A stretch of 38,250 nucleotides of DNA from Deltaproteobacteria bacterium (GTDB lineage Bacteria > Desulfobacterota > Desulfobulbia > Desulfobulbales > Desulfobulbaceae): contig JAJRQC010000092.1 in NCBI GenBank assembly GCA_024280455.1, positions 1 to 38,250 of the forward strand, written 5' to 3'. Positions 25,432-35,086 of this stretch are shown here, piece by piece. The notes beneath the pieces are model-generated. The model worked only from the letters and a program-made list of their open reading frames with translations, made no database searches and was not told the DNA's origin. Position numbers and translations under genes: made by a program. Position 1 is the stretch's first letter, and every line of letters starts with the position of its first letter.

Positions 25432-25472
25432 AAAACCCCGAGTCCTGGCAAGGATTTCGGGGGTTTTCTTTT
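25432..25472 (+). terminator. Terminator downstream of tRNA-Met
   Basis: AAAACCCCGA and TCGGGGGTTTT pair (one bulged G), with an inner TCCT/AGGA pair, followed by TTTTCTTTT. It lies inside the island, so it is element-borne rather than the tRNA's original terminator. Confidence 0.8.
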
Positions 25473-25508
25473 CCGGGGTGCTCTAATAAAATCTATGGAC
25501 ATCCCGTC

Positions 25509-25688
25509 ATGCCGCTCACAGATACAGCCATTCGTCACGCCAAGTCCCAAAACAAGCAATGCAAACTGACTGATAAAAAGGGAATGTATCTTCTGGTCAA
25601 CAAGGCCGAGAAATATTTTCGCCTTGATTATCATTTTGCGGGAAAGCGTAAGACTGTTGCTTCTTACAATATCTGCCCTTTATTTTAA
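25509..25688 (+). pseudogene. Tyrosine integrase N-terminal remnant (P4/DUF4102 type)
   Basis: This 59-residue frame reads MPLTDTAIRHAKSQNKQCKL, then TDKKGMYLLV...KYFRLDYHFAGKRKT, which is the arm-binding N-terminal domain of P4-like integrases. Those enzymes are normally about 400 residues; here homology stops after ~50 and a TAA follows, with the catalytic Arg-His-Arg-Tyr domain missing. It begins 109 bases past the tRNA and points away from it, as such genes do. No gene is recognisable in 25689-25878. Confidence 0.8.
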
Positions 25689-25878
25689 AATATTTTCTTT
25701 TGCTGCTGTGACGGTAATCATCCATTATTCTATGGAATTGTTAAAATCACTGTTGAAGAAATTGATTGTCCAGAGTTGCTCTTTTGTGGTAGAGTCGAAG
25801 TATTCATATCAAATCGGTGGGATGTGGTGATTCGTCTGTTCGTTTAGCCATGTTGCCCCATTCCAGGAACACTCCCCC

Positions 25879-28302
25879 ATGGCCATAAAAAAATCCGAAC
25901 TCTACTCCTCCCTCTGGGCCTCCTGCGATGAACTGCGCGGCGGCATGGATGCCAGCCAGTACAAGGACTATGTCCTGTTCATGCTGTTTATCAAATATAT
26001 CTCTGATAAATATGGCAATTCAGATGACTTTAAACCACCGGTCACCATTCCGCCCGGTGCCAGTTTTACGGATATGGTTGCCCTCAAGGGCAAAAGTGAC
26101 ATTGGCGACAAGATCAACACCCAGGTTATTCAGCCGCTCATTGATGCCAACTCCCGCCTTGCCCGTACCGATTTCCCCGACTTTAACGACCCCAACAAGC
26201 TCGGCGAGGGGAAGGCGATGGTTGACCGCCTCACCAACCTGGTTTCCATCTTTGAGAATCCAGGGTTGGACTTTTCCAAAAACCGGGCGGACAATGACGA
26301 TATTCTGGGCGACGCCTATGAGTATCTCATGCGCCATTTTGCCACCGAGAGCGGCAAGAGCAAGGGGCAGTTCTACACCCCGTCAGAGGTCAGCCGGATC
26401 ATTGCCAAGGTGATCGGCATTTCGCCGGAGAATGTCGTGGCCAGCACCACGGCCTATGACCCCACCTGTGGTTCCGGTTCCCTGCTGTTAAAGGTCGCTG
26501 CCGAGGCGGGCAAACACATTACCCTTGAAGGACAGGAAAAGGATGTCTCCACCGCCGGTCTTGCCCGGATGAACATGATCCTCCATGATTTTCCCACCGC
26601 CACCATCCTCTCGGGCAATACCCTGTCCAACCCTAAATTCAAAGATAACGAACAGCTCCGCACCTATGATTATGTGGTGGCCAATCCACCGTTCTCCGAT
26701 AAGACCTGGAGCACCGGCATTACCCCTGCTGCCGATCTGTACCAGCGTTTCCAGTGGGGAGAGCCTCCTGCCAAGCAGGGAGATTATGCCTATCTGCTCC
26801 ATATCATCCGTTCCATAAAGAGTGAGGGCAAGGGGGCCTGTATTCTCCCCCACGGTGTTTTGTTCAGGGGCAATGCCGAGGCAATCATCCGCCAGGAGCT
26901 TGTTCGCTCCGGCTATCTGAAGGGAATCATCGGTCTGCCTGCCAACCTCTTTTACGGTACCGGTATCCCGGCCTGTATTCTGGTGCTGGACAAGGAAAAT
27001 GCCACCGCCCGCAAGGGTATCTTTATGATTGATGCCAGTAAGGGCTTTAACAAGGACGGCAACAAGAATCGGCTGCGGGAGCGTGACCTGCACCGGATTG
27101 TTGATGTCTTTACCAAAGGAGAGCAGCAGGACGGTTTTTCCCGTCTTGTCCCCTTTGATGAGATTGCAAAGAACGAGTACAACCTCAACCTGCCCCGCTA
27201 TATTGATACCCGTGAGGCAGAAGACTTGCAGGACATCGACGCCCACTTAAACGGCGGTATCCCCACCCGTGACCTTGATGCCCTGTCCAGGTATTGGGAT
27301 GTCTGTCCCGATCTGCGTAGTGCCCTGTTTGCCGACAACCGGCCGGGATATAACGATCTTGCCACCACCAACGATACAATAAAACCAGCCATTCTTGAGC
27401 ATCCGCAGTTTCAAGAGTTCATTGCCCAATGCAAGAGCCATTTTTCAAGCTGGCACAAGGATAGTGCCGGGCAATTACGAAAGCTGGATAAGGGATGTGT
27501 GCCTAAACAGATCATCCATGACCTTTCCGAATCATTGCTTGCCCATTATCAGGATCAACCCCTGCTGGATAGTTACGGGATATACCAGCATCTGATGGAT
27601 TACTGGGCCGAGACCATGCAGGATGATTGTTACCTCATCGCCGCTGATGGCTGGCAGGCTCAGACCCACCGGGTGGTTGAAATCGTCAAGAGTGGCAAAA
27701 ACAAGGGCAATAAAAAGGATAAAGGCTGGGCCTGCGACCTTGTGCCCAAGCCGCTGATTGTTGCCCGCTATTTTGCGGGTGAACAGGCCGAAATTGACAG
27801 GCTGCAGAGTGAGCTTGAAACCGCTACCGCCATAAGAACTGAGCTTGAAGAGGAACATGGCGGTGAAGATGGGGCCTTTGCCGAGCTTGAGAAGATCAAT
27901 AAGGGTGCGGTCAATAAACAGCTTAAAAGAATCAAGGGCGACAGCAGCTATAACGATGAAGAAAAGATCCTCAAGCAATGGGTCGGGTTAGAGAAACAGC
28001 AGGCTGCCCTCAAAAAGCAGATCAAGGAGACTGAAAAAACCCTTGATTTGCTGGCCTATGAAAAATACCCCACCCTTAGCCCTGACGAAGTGAAAAAACT
28101 GGTGGTTGAGGATAAATGGCTTGCCACCCTTGATACTGCCATCCAGGGTGAGATTGACCGGATCAGTCAGGCCCTCACCGGACGGGTGAAGGAGCTTGCC
28201 GAACGCTATCAAATGCCCCTGCCGGAGATGACTGAGCGTGTTGCCGAATTGGAGGAGAAGGTGGATGCACATCTTGAACGGATGGGGTTTGTATGGAAGT
28301 AA
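25879..28302 (+). CDS. hsdM: Type I restriction-modification DNA methyltransferase, HsdM
   Basis: An N6-adenine methyltransferase of 807 residues. The HsdM N-terminal helical domain (ELYSSLWASCDELRGGMD...) is followed by the GQFYTPSEVSRII segment (164-175), S-adenosylmethionine motif I DPTCGSG (194-200) and catalytic motif IV NPPF (269-272). Most HsdM proteins are about 500-550 residues; the extra C-terminal ~300 contain long charged coiled coils (about 620-730 and 750-800) that may contact HsdS. With two M and one S subunit it methylates the bipartite recognition site. AGGAAC lies about ten bases before ATG 25879. The end overlaps hsdS by ten bases. Confidence 0.95.
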   Translation: MAIKKSELYSSLWASCDELRGGMDASQYKDYVLFMLFIKYISDKYGNSDDFKPPVTIPPGASFTDMVALKGKSDIGDKINTQVIQPLIDANSRLARTDFPDFNDPNKLGEGKAMVDRLTNLVSIFENPGLDFSKNRADNDDILGDAYEYLMRHFATESGKSKGQFYTPSEVSRIIAKVIGISPENVVASTTAYDPTCGSGSLLLKVAAEAGKHITLEGQEKDVSTAGLARMNMILHDFPTATILSGNTLSNPKFKDNEQLRTYDYVVANPPFSDKTWSTGITPAADLYQRFQWGEPPAKQGDYAYLLHIIRSIKSEGKGACILPHGVLFRGNAEAIIRQELVRSGYLKGIIGLPANLFYGTGIPACILVLDKENATARKGIFMIDASKGFNKDGNKNRLRERDLHRIVDVFTKGEQQDGFSRLVPFDEIAKNEYNLNLPRYIDTREAEDLQDIDAHLNGGIPTRDLDALSRYWDVCPDLRSALFADNRPGYNDLATTNDTIKPAILEHPQFQEFIAQCKSHFSSWHKDSAGQLRKLDKGCVPKQIIHDLSESLLAHYQDQPLLDSYGIYQHLMDYWAETMQDDCYLIAADGWQAQTHRVVEIVKSGKNKGNKKDKGWACDLVPKPLIVARYFAGEQAEIDRLQSELETATAIRTELEEEHGGEDGAFAELEKINKGAVNKQLKRIKGDSSYNDEEKILKQWVGLEKQQAALKKQIKETEKTLDLLAYEKYPTLSPDEVKKLVVEDKWLATLDTAIQGEIDRISQALTGRVKELAERYQMPLPEMTERVAELEEKVDAHLERMGFVWK

Positions 28303-29537
28303 GAGCGGGGTATAAGCAGACTGAGGTGGGGGTGATTCCTGATGATTGGGAAGAACGGTCGCTGGGAAGTTTTTCTTTAATCTCTGCTGGCGGAACTCCT
28401 AGCAGGAGCAATCCAAGCTACTGGAATGGTTCCATCCCATGGGTTACAACCACAGAAGTAGATTGGTGTATTATTTGTCAGACAAGCCAAAAAATCACTG
28501 AAGAAGGGCTTCGCAATTCTCCGGCAAAGCTTCTTCGCACGGGGACATTGCTAATGGCTCTCTACGGCCAAGGTAAGACTCGAGGGAAAGTCGCAATACT
28601 CGGAATAGAAGCCGCTACAAATCAGGCATGTTCTGCGATCTCAACACATAACTCTGTTTCCAGCCAGTTTGTGTTTCACTGTCTTGAGAGTAAATACGAA
28701 AAAATCCGAAATCTAAGCAATATTGGCAATCAGGAGAATCTTAATAGTGCTCTTGTGCGATCAATTCTTCTTCCCCTCCCCCCCACCAAAGCCGAACAGG
28801 AAGCCATTGCCGGGGCGTTGAGCGATGCGGATGGGCTTATCGAATCCCTGGAGCAACTCATCGCCAAAAAACGGGCAATCAAACAAGGCACCATGCAGGA
28901 ACTCCTCACCGGCAAGAAACGGCTGCCGGGGTTTTCGGGGGAGTGGAGGGCAAAAAAGCTCGGAGATTTATTATTAGCGCCTCCAGATTATGGTATTAAT
29001 GCTCCTGCTACAAAACCATCAGGTAACTTGCCCACCTATCTTAGAATTACTGATATCGATGATTATGGAAATTTCAGAAACAATGATCGTGTCGCAGTGA
29101 ACCATCCCGCCTCGGGAAACTATTTTTTAGGTGCGAATGAGGTTGTTTTCGCTCGGACAGGTGCGAGCGTAGGAAAAACATATTTATACAACCATTCGGA
29201 TGGTGATATGGTTTTCGCAGGATTTTTGATTCGCGCCAAGATCGATCGATCAAAATTGAATCCTGTTTTCTTTTTCAATTTTACTACAATGGCTGACTAC
29301 TGGAATTGGGTACGAGTTATGTCAATGAGAAGTGGACAGCCAGGCATTAATGGAAACGAATATGCATCACTTAAGTTTACCATTCCGCCAACTCTTAAAG
29401 AACAAACAGCCATAGCCACCATCCTCTCCGATATGGACACCGAAATAACCGCCCTTAAAGCCAAACTTACCAAGGCCAAACAAATAAAGCAGGGCATGAT
29501 GCAGGAGTTGCTCACCGGCAAGATCCGCCTGGTCTGA
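28293..29537 (+). CDS. hsdS: Type I restriction-modification specificity subunit, HsdS
   Basis: 414 residues with two target-recognition domains (about 15-165 and 215-365). Each is followed by the same kind of spacer helix: PPTKAEQEAIAGALSDADGL...KQGTMQELLTGKKRL and PPTLKEQTAIATILSDMDTE...KQGMMQELLTGKIRL. Each TRD sets one half of the bipartite DNA site, and the helices set the spacing. The TRD coding parts are visibly more AT-rich than the helix parts, as expected where TRDs are swapped by recombination. The target sequence cannot be predicted by eye. The start overlaps hsdM. 29538-29700 has no gene. Confidence 0.95.
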   Translation: MEVRAGYKQTEVGVIPDDWEERSLGSFSLISAGGTPSRSNPSYWNGSIPWVTTTEVDWCIICQTSQKITEEGLRNSPAKLLRTGTLLMALYGQGKTRGKVAILGIEAATNQACSAISTHNSVSSQFVFHCLESKYEKIRNLSNIGNQENLNSALVRSILLPLPPTKAEQEAIAGALSDADGLIESLEQLIAKKRAIKQGTMQELLTGKKRLPGFSGEWRAKKLGDLLLAPPDYGINAPATKPSGNLPTYLRITDIDDYGNFRNNDRVAVNHPASGNYFLGANEVVFARTGASVGKTYLYNHSDGDMVFAGFLIRAKIDRSKLNPVFFFNFTTMADYWNWVRVMSMRSGQPGINGNEYASLKFTIPPTLKEQTAIATILSDMDTEITALKAKLTKAKQIKQGMMQELLTGKIRLV

Positions 29538-29700
29538 ATAACGGTCAGGAACAGAGACAGGTTTGTAGTTGTTTTCAAGTTGTTGTTTAGGGGTACTTGA
29601 GATAACCGTTTCAGGCTTATCTTTACAAATAACTGTCTTCACGGTATAATTATTTTATTTTTGAAGATGTTTCAAGCATCCTTTTGAGAAAATCATTGTT

Positions 29701-30864
29701 ATGCCCCACTTTACCCATCAAGACCTGACCCTGATAAATCCGGCCTTTGACTCCCCTCTGGTTGATGTGCTGACCGAGCTGGAGCATCTGCGCCGCCTGC
29801 AACTGGGTGGCACAACTCCGGCCCCCCTCTTTTTCCAGCTTAAACAGATATTCCACATGCTGGAAAGTCTTGGCTCGGCCCGCATCGAAGGCAATCACAC
29901 CACCCTTGCCGATTTTATCGAAAGTCGCCTGGAGACCCAACAGGACGATCCATCCGATCAGTTGCGGGAGATGGCCAATATTGAACAGGCCATGCTCTAC
30001 ATCGAGGAACAGGCTGAACCGGGGGCTATGCTCACGGAACAGTTTATCCGTGAGCTGCATACGATCACCGTGACCAATCTGGTGCGGGAAGGTGATCCTG
30101 AACCGGGCGCCTACCGCAATATTCCGGTGCGCATCGCCCAGTCTGACCATCTACCGCCTGAATGTATTGCTGTACCGCAGTATATGACTGAACTGGTTGC
30201 GTTTATCAATGCCGATCATCCACCCAAGTATGACCTGATCAAGATAGCCCTGACCCACCACCGTTTCGGCTGGATACATCCCTTTCGTAACGGCAATGGC
30301 CGGGTCGTGCGTCTGCTGACCTATCTTCTCCTGATAAAGTACGGCTTTAACGTGCAGGCCGGTGGTCGTCTGTTAAACCCGACAGCGGTATTTTGCAACA
30401 ACCGGGAGACCTATTACCACATGCTTGCCCAGGCCGACACCGGCACCACGGCAGGACGGGAAGCGTGGTGTGTCTACGTCCTGCAGGGTATCCTCAATGA
30501 GCTGCACAAGGTGGATCAACTGACTGATTTTGACTACCTGCGCCGGAAAATCCTCTCCCCGGCTCTGCACTACGCCAGAAAACGACAGCTCATCACTCCT
30601 CAGGAAAGTACAATCCTGGAGATCGCCGCCAGGCTGGGGACAGCCAAGAGTGGCGACCTGGCAGAAGCCATGCAGGAGCTGACCGCCGGACAGCGCACCT
30701 ATCAGATTAAAAAACTGGTGGAGCAGAAAATGCTCCAGCCAATCAGGGAAGGCGCACGCCAGTATGCCATCGGTTTCAGCAACAGCTATCTCATGCGCGG
30801 CATCATCCACGCCCTGTCTGAGCAGGGGTTTATCCCGGACAGCCTGACCAATGATAAAAACTAA
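29701..30864 (+). CDS. Fic/DOC-family AMP-transferase-like protein
   Basis: 387 residues. The Fic active-site loop [12 protein letters not shown] (193-204) has every catalytic residue. An N-terminal inhibitory helix SARIEG (59-64) fits the (S/T)xxxE(G/N) motif, making it a self-inhibited class II Fic. A C-terminal winged-helix-like region (about 300-360, [20 protein letters not shown]...[10 protein letters not shown]) suggests DNA binding. Fic proteins transfer AMP or another nucleotide to hydroxyl side chains. It sits between hsdS and hsdR in the same direction and ends 15 bases before hsdR, so it is probably co-transcribed. It may regulate, or be a reserve toxin of, the restriction system. 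Confidence 0.9.
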   Translation: MPHFTHQDLTLINPAFDSPLVDVLTELEHLRRLQLGGTTPAPLFFQLKQIFHMLESLGSARIEGNHTTLADFIESRLETQQDDPSDQLREMANIEQAMLYIEEQAEPGAMLTEQFIRELHTITVTNLVREGDPEPGAYRNIPVRIAQSDHLPPECIAVPQYMTELVAFINADHPPKYDLIKIALTHHRFGWIHPFRNGNGRVVRLLTYLLLIKYGFNVQAGGRLLNPTAVFCNNRETYYHMLAQADTGTTAGREAWCVYVLQGILNELHKVDQLTDFDYLRRKILSPALHYARKRQLITPQESTILEIAARLGTAKSGDLAEAMQELTAGQRTYQIKKLVEQKMLQPIREGARQYAIGFSNSYLMRGIIHALSEQGFIPDSLTNDKN

Positions 30865-30879
30865 TACAAGGAAAACGCC

Positions 30880-33800
30880 ATGCCGGAATCCCTCCGCCCC
30901 GAACGATTAACCCAGAACCGGGTCGTCAAGCTCTTCACCGACCGGAGCCATCCCCACTGCCTTGGCTATGAATATCTTGGTGACTGGCACAAGCGTGAGG
31001 ACAACCGCCCCATTGAGGTTAAACTCCTGCACCGCAACCTGAGCCGTCGGGGCTATTCTGAAGCACAGATTGGTGCTGCCCTGCAAAAATTCCAGACCGC
31101 AGCCGATGCCACCGGTATCTCCCTCTACCAGGCCAACCTGCGTACCTATCAGTTGCTGCGCTACGGCGTACCTGTCCAGACTGCTGTGGGTAAATCCCAT
31201 GAAACCGTCCATCTGATTGACTGGCAGTACCCTGAAAATAATGATTTTGGCCTGGCGGAAGAGGTTACTTTAAAGGGTGGGTATCAGCGTCGTCCAGATC
31301 TTGTTTTGTATCTCAATGGCCTTGCCATCGGCGTGATTGAACTGAAACGGGGTTCTGTTGATATTGGTGACGGCATCCGTCAGCTTATCACCAATCAGGA
31401 GGAGATCTTTAACAAGGGCTTTTTCAGCACAGTGCAGTTTGTCTTTGCCGGAAATGACTCCCAGGGGCTTCGTTACGGCACCACCGGCACCCCGGAGAAG
31501 TATTTTCTTATCTGGAAGGCAGAGAATAAAGGCGACACCGATCTTGCCCCCGGCTACCTGCTGGATAAACCACTGGCCCAGATGTGCGAAAAATCCCGCC
31601 TGCTTGATCTGATCCGTAACTGTATTATCTTTGATGCCGGACAAAAGAAGGTGCCACGATTGCACCAGTATCTTGGGTTGAAGGCTGCTCAGGAACGCAT
31701 CGAACAGAAACGGGAAGGTGGGGTGATCTGGCACACCCAGGGTAGTGGCAAGAGTATCCTGATGGTGCTCCTTGCCAAATGGCTGCTGGAATACGATCCG
31801 GACGGACGTATTCTCATCATCACCGACCGCGATGAACTGGATAAACAGATCGAGGGGGTGATGAAAAACGCCGGTGTTATCGGCGAAGACGCGCCGTCAC
31901 CCCGTATCACCACCCGCCAGGACTTTATCGACAAACTGGCCGCCACCACGCCGAGACTGCTGTGCGCCCTGATCCATAAATTTGAGCCGGATCTGAAAAG
32001 CGAACCACCACCTGTCCGTGGTCATTTTTACATCTTTGTCGATGAATGCCATCGTACCCAGGGCGGTGACATGAATAAGCAGATGAAGAAATGGCTGGAG
32101 AACGGCATCTTCATCGGCTTTACCGGCACACCGCTGTTACGCAAGGACAAGATAACCACCCGCTCGGTGTTTGGCACCTACATCCATACCTACAAGTTTG
32201 ACGAAGCCGTGGCAGACGGCGTGGTGCTTGATCTGAAATATGAAGCCCGCAATGTTCCCCAGCGTCTCACCTCAAAACAGGCCATAGATGATTGGTTTGC
32301 GCAAAAGACAAAGGGCTTGAACAACTTCCAGCAGGCTGTACTGCGTAAACGCTGGGCCACAATGGAAGAGCTGATGAGTGCCAAGGAGCGGAAAGAACGC
32401 ATCGTTGCCAGCATCATTCAGGACTTTGCCTTAAAACCCCGCCTGAACAACGACCGGGGCACGGCCATTCTGGTGGCGGCATCCATCTATGATGCCTGCC
32501 ATTATTACCGTCTTTTTCAAAACACAACCTTTGGTGAATATTGCGGCATTATCACCTCTTTTGAACCCAATCATAATGCCATATCAAAGGAGCCAAAAAA
32601 TAGTGACGAACGATATAAATTTGACACCTATACCGAATTTGTTTTGCAGAATGGCCAGACAACGAAGAGCTACGAAGACCAGACCAAACAACGCTTTATT
32701 AAAGAACCGGCTAACTGCAAGCTGTTGATTGTGGTGAGCAAACTCCTGACCGGATTTGATGCGCCAAGCTGTACCTATCTTTACCTCGACAATGAGATGC
32801 GTGACCACAATCTCTTTCAGGCCATCTGCCGGACAAACCGGCTGGACGGGGATGATAAGGAGTATGGATATATCGCTGATTTCAAGGAACTGTACGGGGA
32901 AGTGCAGGATTCGATAGCGGTATATACTTCGGACGAGCTGGATATTGATGAAGATGGTACGGACGGTAATATTACCATCAAGAACTGGCTGGAGGAGGGC
33001 AGAAAAAAAATCGATGTTGCCCGCGAAGCCCTGCGCTACCTCTGTGAACCAGTCAAGCATCCCCGTGAGATGGAGCAGTACCTCCATTATTTCTGCGGGG
33101 AGGCGAGTGACCCGGAGTCCCTTGGAAAAACAGAACAACTGCGCATCACATTCTACAAGACAACAGCAACTTTTTTACGGGCCTATGCCGCCATTGCCCA
33201 GGATTTGACCGAGGCTGGATACGCAGGCAACAAAATTATTACGTTGCAGGAGGAGGTGAGCTTTTTTGCTGATCTGCGGAACGCGATCAAGAAACACTCG
33301 GGAGAAGAACTGGATATCAAGCCCTATGAGGCGGACATGCGCCACCTGATCAATACCTACATCCAGGCAGATCAGGCCGAAGATCTGGCCAATCTGAGTT
33401 CGCTTTCTCTGACAGAGTTGATTATTGAAACCGGTATTCATAACGCGATTGCTCAAAAGCTTAATGCAAAGGGAAAGCTTTCAAAAAACGCGGTGGCTGA
33501 GGGGATTATCAACAATGTTCGCAAGACCATTATTCGGGACCAGTTGACTGATCCCAGATTTTACGCTGAAATGTCTAAATTGCTGGAGGATCTGATTAAG
33601 CAGCAACGGGACGATGCAGAATCTTATGAGGAGTTTCTTAAAAAAGCGGAGGATCTGGTCAAGAAAATGGGCCGAAAAAATACGGGTAGTCACCCTGCGG
33701 TGCTGAACGGGAAACCTGCGGCCATCGTACTTTTCAACAACCTGGCGACCATTGCTGCCAACACTTTTAAATGTCCAACTGACGAAGATGATAAGGCCCA

Positions 33801-33975
33801 GCTTGCCCTTGATCTTGATATAGCCATGCTTGAGAAGGCCCCGGCAGGATGGAAGGGGGATGTGGATGGCCCTCGTGGGAAGGAGGTCCTTAATGCACTC
33901 TTTCCAATCATGTCAAAGGATAAAGAGGCTACCCTTGCCATTTTCGATATTATTAAAAACCAACCGGGCTATTGA
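30880..33975 (+). CDS. hsdR: Type I restriction endonuclease/translocase, HsdR
   Basis: 1031 residues. The N-terminal PD-(D/E)xK nuclease shows Pro139-Asp140 ([10 protein letters not shown]) and Glu154-Leu-Lys156 (IELKRGS). The SF2 translocase motor follows: Walker A TQGSGKS (286-292), [11 protein letters not shown], Walker B DECH (389-392) and motif III FTGTP. Then come the second RecA domain ([33 protein letters not shown]) and a helical C-terminal part that binds the methylase. It pumps unmodified DNA and cuts at a distance. All key motifs are intact, so the system is probably active. The stop overlaps the next ATG (TGATG). Confidence 0.95.
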   Translation: MPESLRPERLTQNRVVKLFTDRSHPHCLGYEYLGDWHKREDNRPIEVKLLHRNLSRRGYSEAQIGAALQKFQTAADATGISLYQANLRTYQLLRYGVPVQTAVGKSHETVHLIDWQYPENNDFGLAEEVTLKGGYQRRPDLVLYLNGLAIGVIELKRGSVDIGDGIRQLITNQEEIFNKGFFSTVQFVFAGNDSQGLRYGTTGTPEKYFLIWKAENKGDTDLAPGYLLDKPLAQMCEKSRLLDLIRNCIIFDAGQKKVPRLHQYLGLKAAQERIEQKREGGVIWHTQGSGKSILMVLLAKWLLEYDPDGRILIITDRDELDKQIEGVMKNAGVIGEDAPSPRITTRQDFIDKLAATTPRLLCALIHKFEPDLKSEPPPVRGHFYIFVDECHRTQGGDMNKQMKKWLENGIFIGFTGTPLLRKDKITTRSVFGTYIHTYKFDEAVADGVVLDLKYEARNVPQRLTSKQAIDDWFAQKTKGLNNFQQAVLRKRWATMEELMSAKERKERIVASIIQDFALKPRLNNDRGTAILVAASIYDACHYYRLFQNTTFGEYCGIITSFEPNHNAISKEPKNSDERYKFDTYTEFVLQNGQTTKSYEDQTKQRFIKEPANCKLLIVVSKLLTGFDAPSCTYLYLDNEMRDHNLFQAICRTNRLDGDDKEYGYIADFKELYGEVQDSIAVYTSDELDIDEDGTDGNITIKNWLEEGRKKIDVAREALRYLCEPVKHPREMEQYLHYFCGEASDPESLGKTEQLRITFYKTTATFLRAYAAIAQDLTEAGYAGNKIITLQEEVSFFADLRNAIKKHSGEELDIKPYEADMRHLINTYIQADQAEDLANLSSLSLTELIIETGIHNAIAQKLNAKGKLSKNAVAEGIINNVRKTIIRDQLTDPRFYAEMSKLLEDLIKQQRDDAESYEEFLKKAEDLVKKMGRKNTGSHPAVLNGKPAAIVLFNNLATIAANTFKCPTDEDDKAQLALDLDIAMLEKAPAGWKGDVDGPRGKEVLNALFPIMSKDKEATLAIFDIIKNQPGY

Positions 33976-34691
33976 TGATTGAAACAATCAAACTTGGTGA
34001 GATTTCCATCCAGGTCACCAGAAAAGATATTAAAAATGTCCATCTCTCGGTTCATCCACCGAATGGCCGGGTGACGCTGGCCGCCCCGTCCGCAACACGT
34101 CTTGATGTGGCACGGGCCTATGCAATATCGAAACTTGGTTGGATTCGTAACCAGCAGGAGAAACTTGCCCGGCAGGAACGGGAAACTCCACGGCAATTCA
34201 TCGAGCGGGAGAGCCATTACCTCTGGGGGCGGCGTTATTTGATGACGGTTGAATATAAAGAAGCCAAACCAGTGGTTAAACTTGACCATAAACGCATGAT
34301 GCTCACCGTTCGCCCTGGAGCCACCCGGGAGAAGCGCCACGAGATTATGCACGAGTGGCACAAGTCCCTTCTTCATAAAGAGGTTCCTGCGTTCATCAAA
34401 AAATGGGAAAATAAACTGAAGGTAGGGGTGACGGGCTATTTCCTCCAACGCATGAAAACCAAGTGGGGCAGCTGCAACCACAGGGCTGGGCATATCCGTT
34501 TGAACACGGAACTCGTGAAAAAGCCAAAAGATTTTCTTGAGTATGTGATCGTCCATGAAATGACTCATTTGCTGGAGCCGACTCACAGTGACCGCTTTGT
34601 TGCATTACTGGATGAGTATTATCCGTCCTGGCGTGAATCCCGGGCTGAACTGAATGAACTGCCGCTAGCGGCAGAAGTGTGGAATGAGTGA
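33975..34691 (+). CDS. YgjP/DUF45-family metal-dependent hydrolase
   Basis: 238 residues. The C-terminal zinc-protease-like motif HEMTH (194-198) is followed by a third ligand in THSDRF (His204), and KTKWGSC (162-167) is the other family signature. This is the YgjP-like/WLM-related group, often found directly after hsdR, with an unproven role; proteolytic control of the restriction enzyme is one idea. ATG 33975 shares bases with the hsdR stop, showing translational coupling; a TTG one codon earlier is less likely. After it, 34692-34821 has no gene. Confidence 0.88.
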   Translation: MIETIKLGEISIQVTRKDIKNVHLSVHPPNGRVTLAAPSATRLDVARAYAISKLGWIRNQQEKLARQERETPRQFIERESHYLWGRRYLMTVEYKEAKPVVKLDHKRMMLTVRPGATREKRHEIMHEWHKSLLHKEVPAFIKKWENKLKVGVTGYFLQRMKTKWGSCNHRAGHIRLNTELVKKPKDFLEYVIVHEMTHLLEPTHSDRFVALLDEYYPSWRESRAELNELPLAAEVWNE

Positions 34692-34821
34692 TTGTGTTGT
34701 CGATGACAGTCACAATAGCTAAATGATGGCATCAGGTCAGAATCGATTTTCATCTATATTGGTGCCGTCTGCTTTTTACCGTAGAACCAGTGTCATATAT
34801 GATAGGCGGTGACTTTAAACA

Positions 34822-34849
34822 TTGACAATGAAGTCATTTATAGGATAAT
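34822..34849 (+). promoter_or_regulatory. Strong sigma-70-type promoter of the two-gene unit
   Basis: A perfect TTGACA (34822-34827) and a GATAAT -10 (34844-34849, five of six consensus bases) are separated by 16 bases. It lies 57 bases before the small gene, so the following pair is likely transcribed independently of the restriction operon. Confidence 0.65.
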
Positions 34850-34906
34850 AGAAGTAATTCTAAACTTCTTCCTCCAATTGAAAGTGCAATTCTTGAGCCC
34901 GCAAAT

Positions 34907-35086
34907 ATGGAAAAAAAAGCCACATTCGGTAACGCTGATCTTGCCAAGAAAATGGCGACCAGGTTCGGAACTAATCAGGATACTGTTCAGGTGGAAATGC
35001 GCTATGCTAAAGAAGTACAGACATTTCTCCGCAAGATTGAAAAAGCCCATAAAAAAGCAGCTGATAGCAAACTTGTCTTTGGGTAA
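34907..35086 (+). CDS. Small 59-residue protein coupled to a putative peptidase
   Basis: The protein starts MEKKATFGNADLAKKMATRF and ends KKAADSKLVFG. It is Lys-rich (12 of 59), with one likely long helix (QVEMRYAKEVQTFLRKIEKAHKKAA) and a C-terminal Gly. I do not recognise the family. The start is the first ATG after an in-frame stop; the ribosome binding site is weak (TTGAG about 9 bases upstream). The stop overlaps the next ATG by one base (TAATG), so the two are translationally coupled and likely functional partners. It could be an antitoxin-like inhibitor, a DNA-binding adaptor, or a small protein processed or attached by the larger one; the last rests only on the Gly end. Confidence 0.6.
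   Translation: MEKKATFGNADLAKKMATRFGTNQDTVQVEMRYAKEVQTFLRKIEKAHKKAADSKLVFG

Noticed and set aside
25624-25830. 68-codon plus-strand frame between integrase remnant and hsdM
   Set aside because: No ribosome binding site or recognisable domain; overlaps the integrase remnant in another frame.
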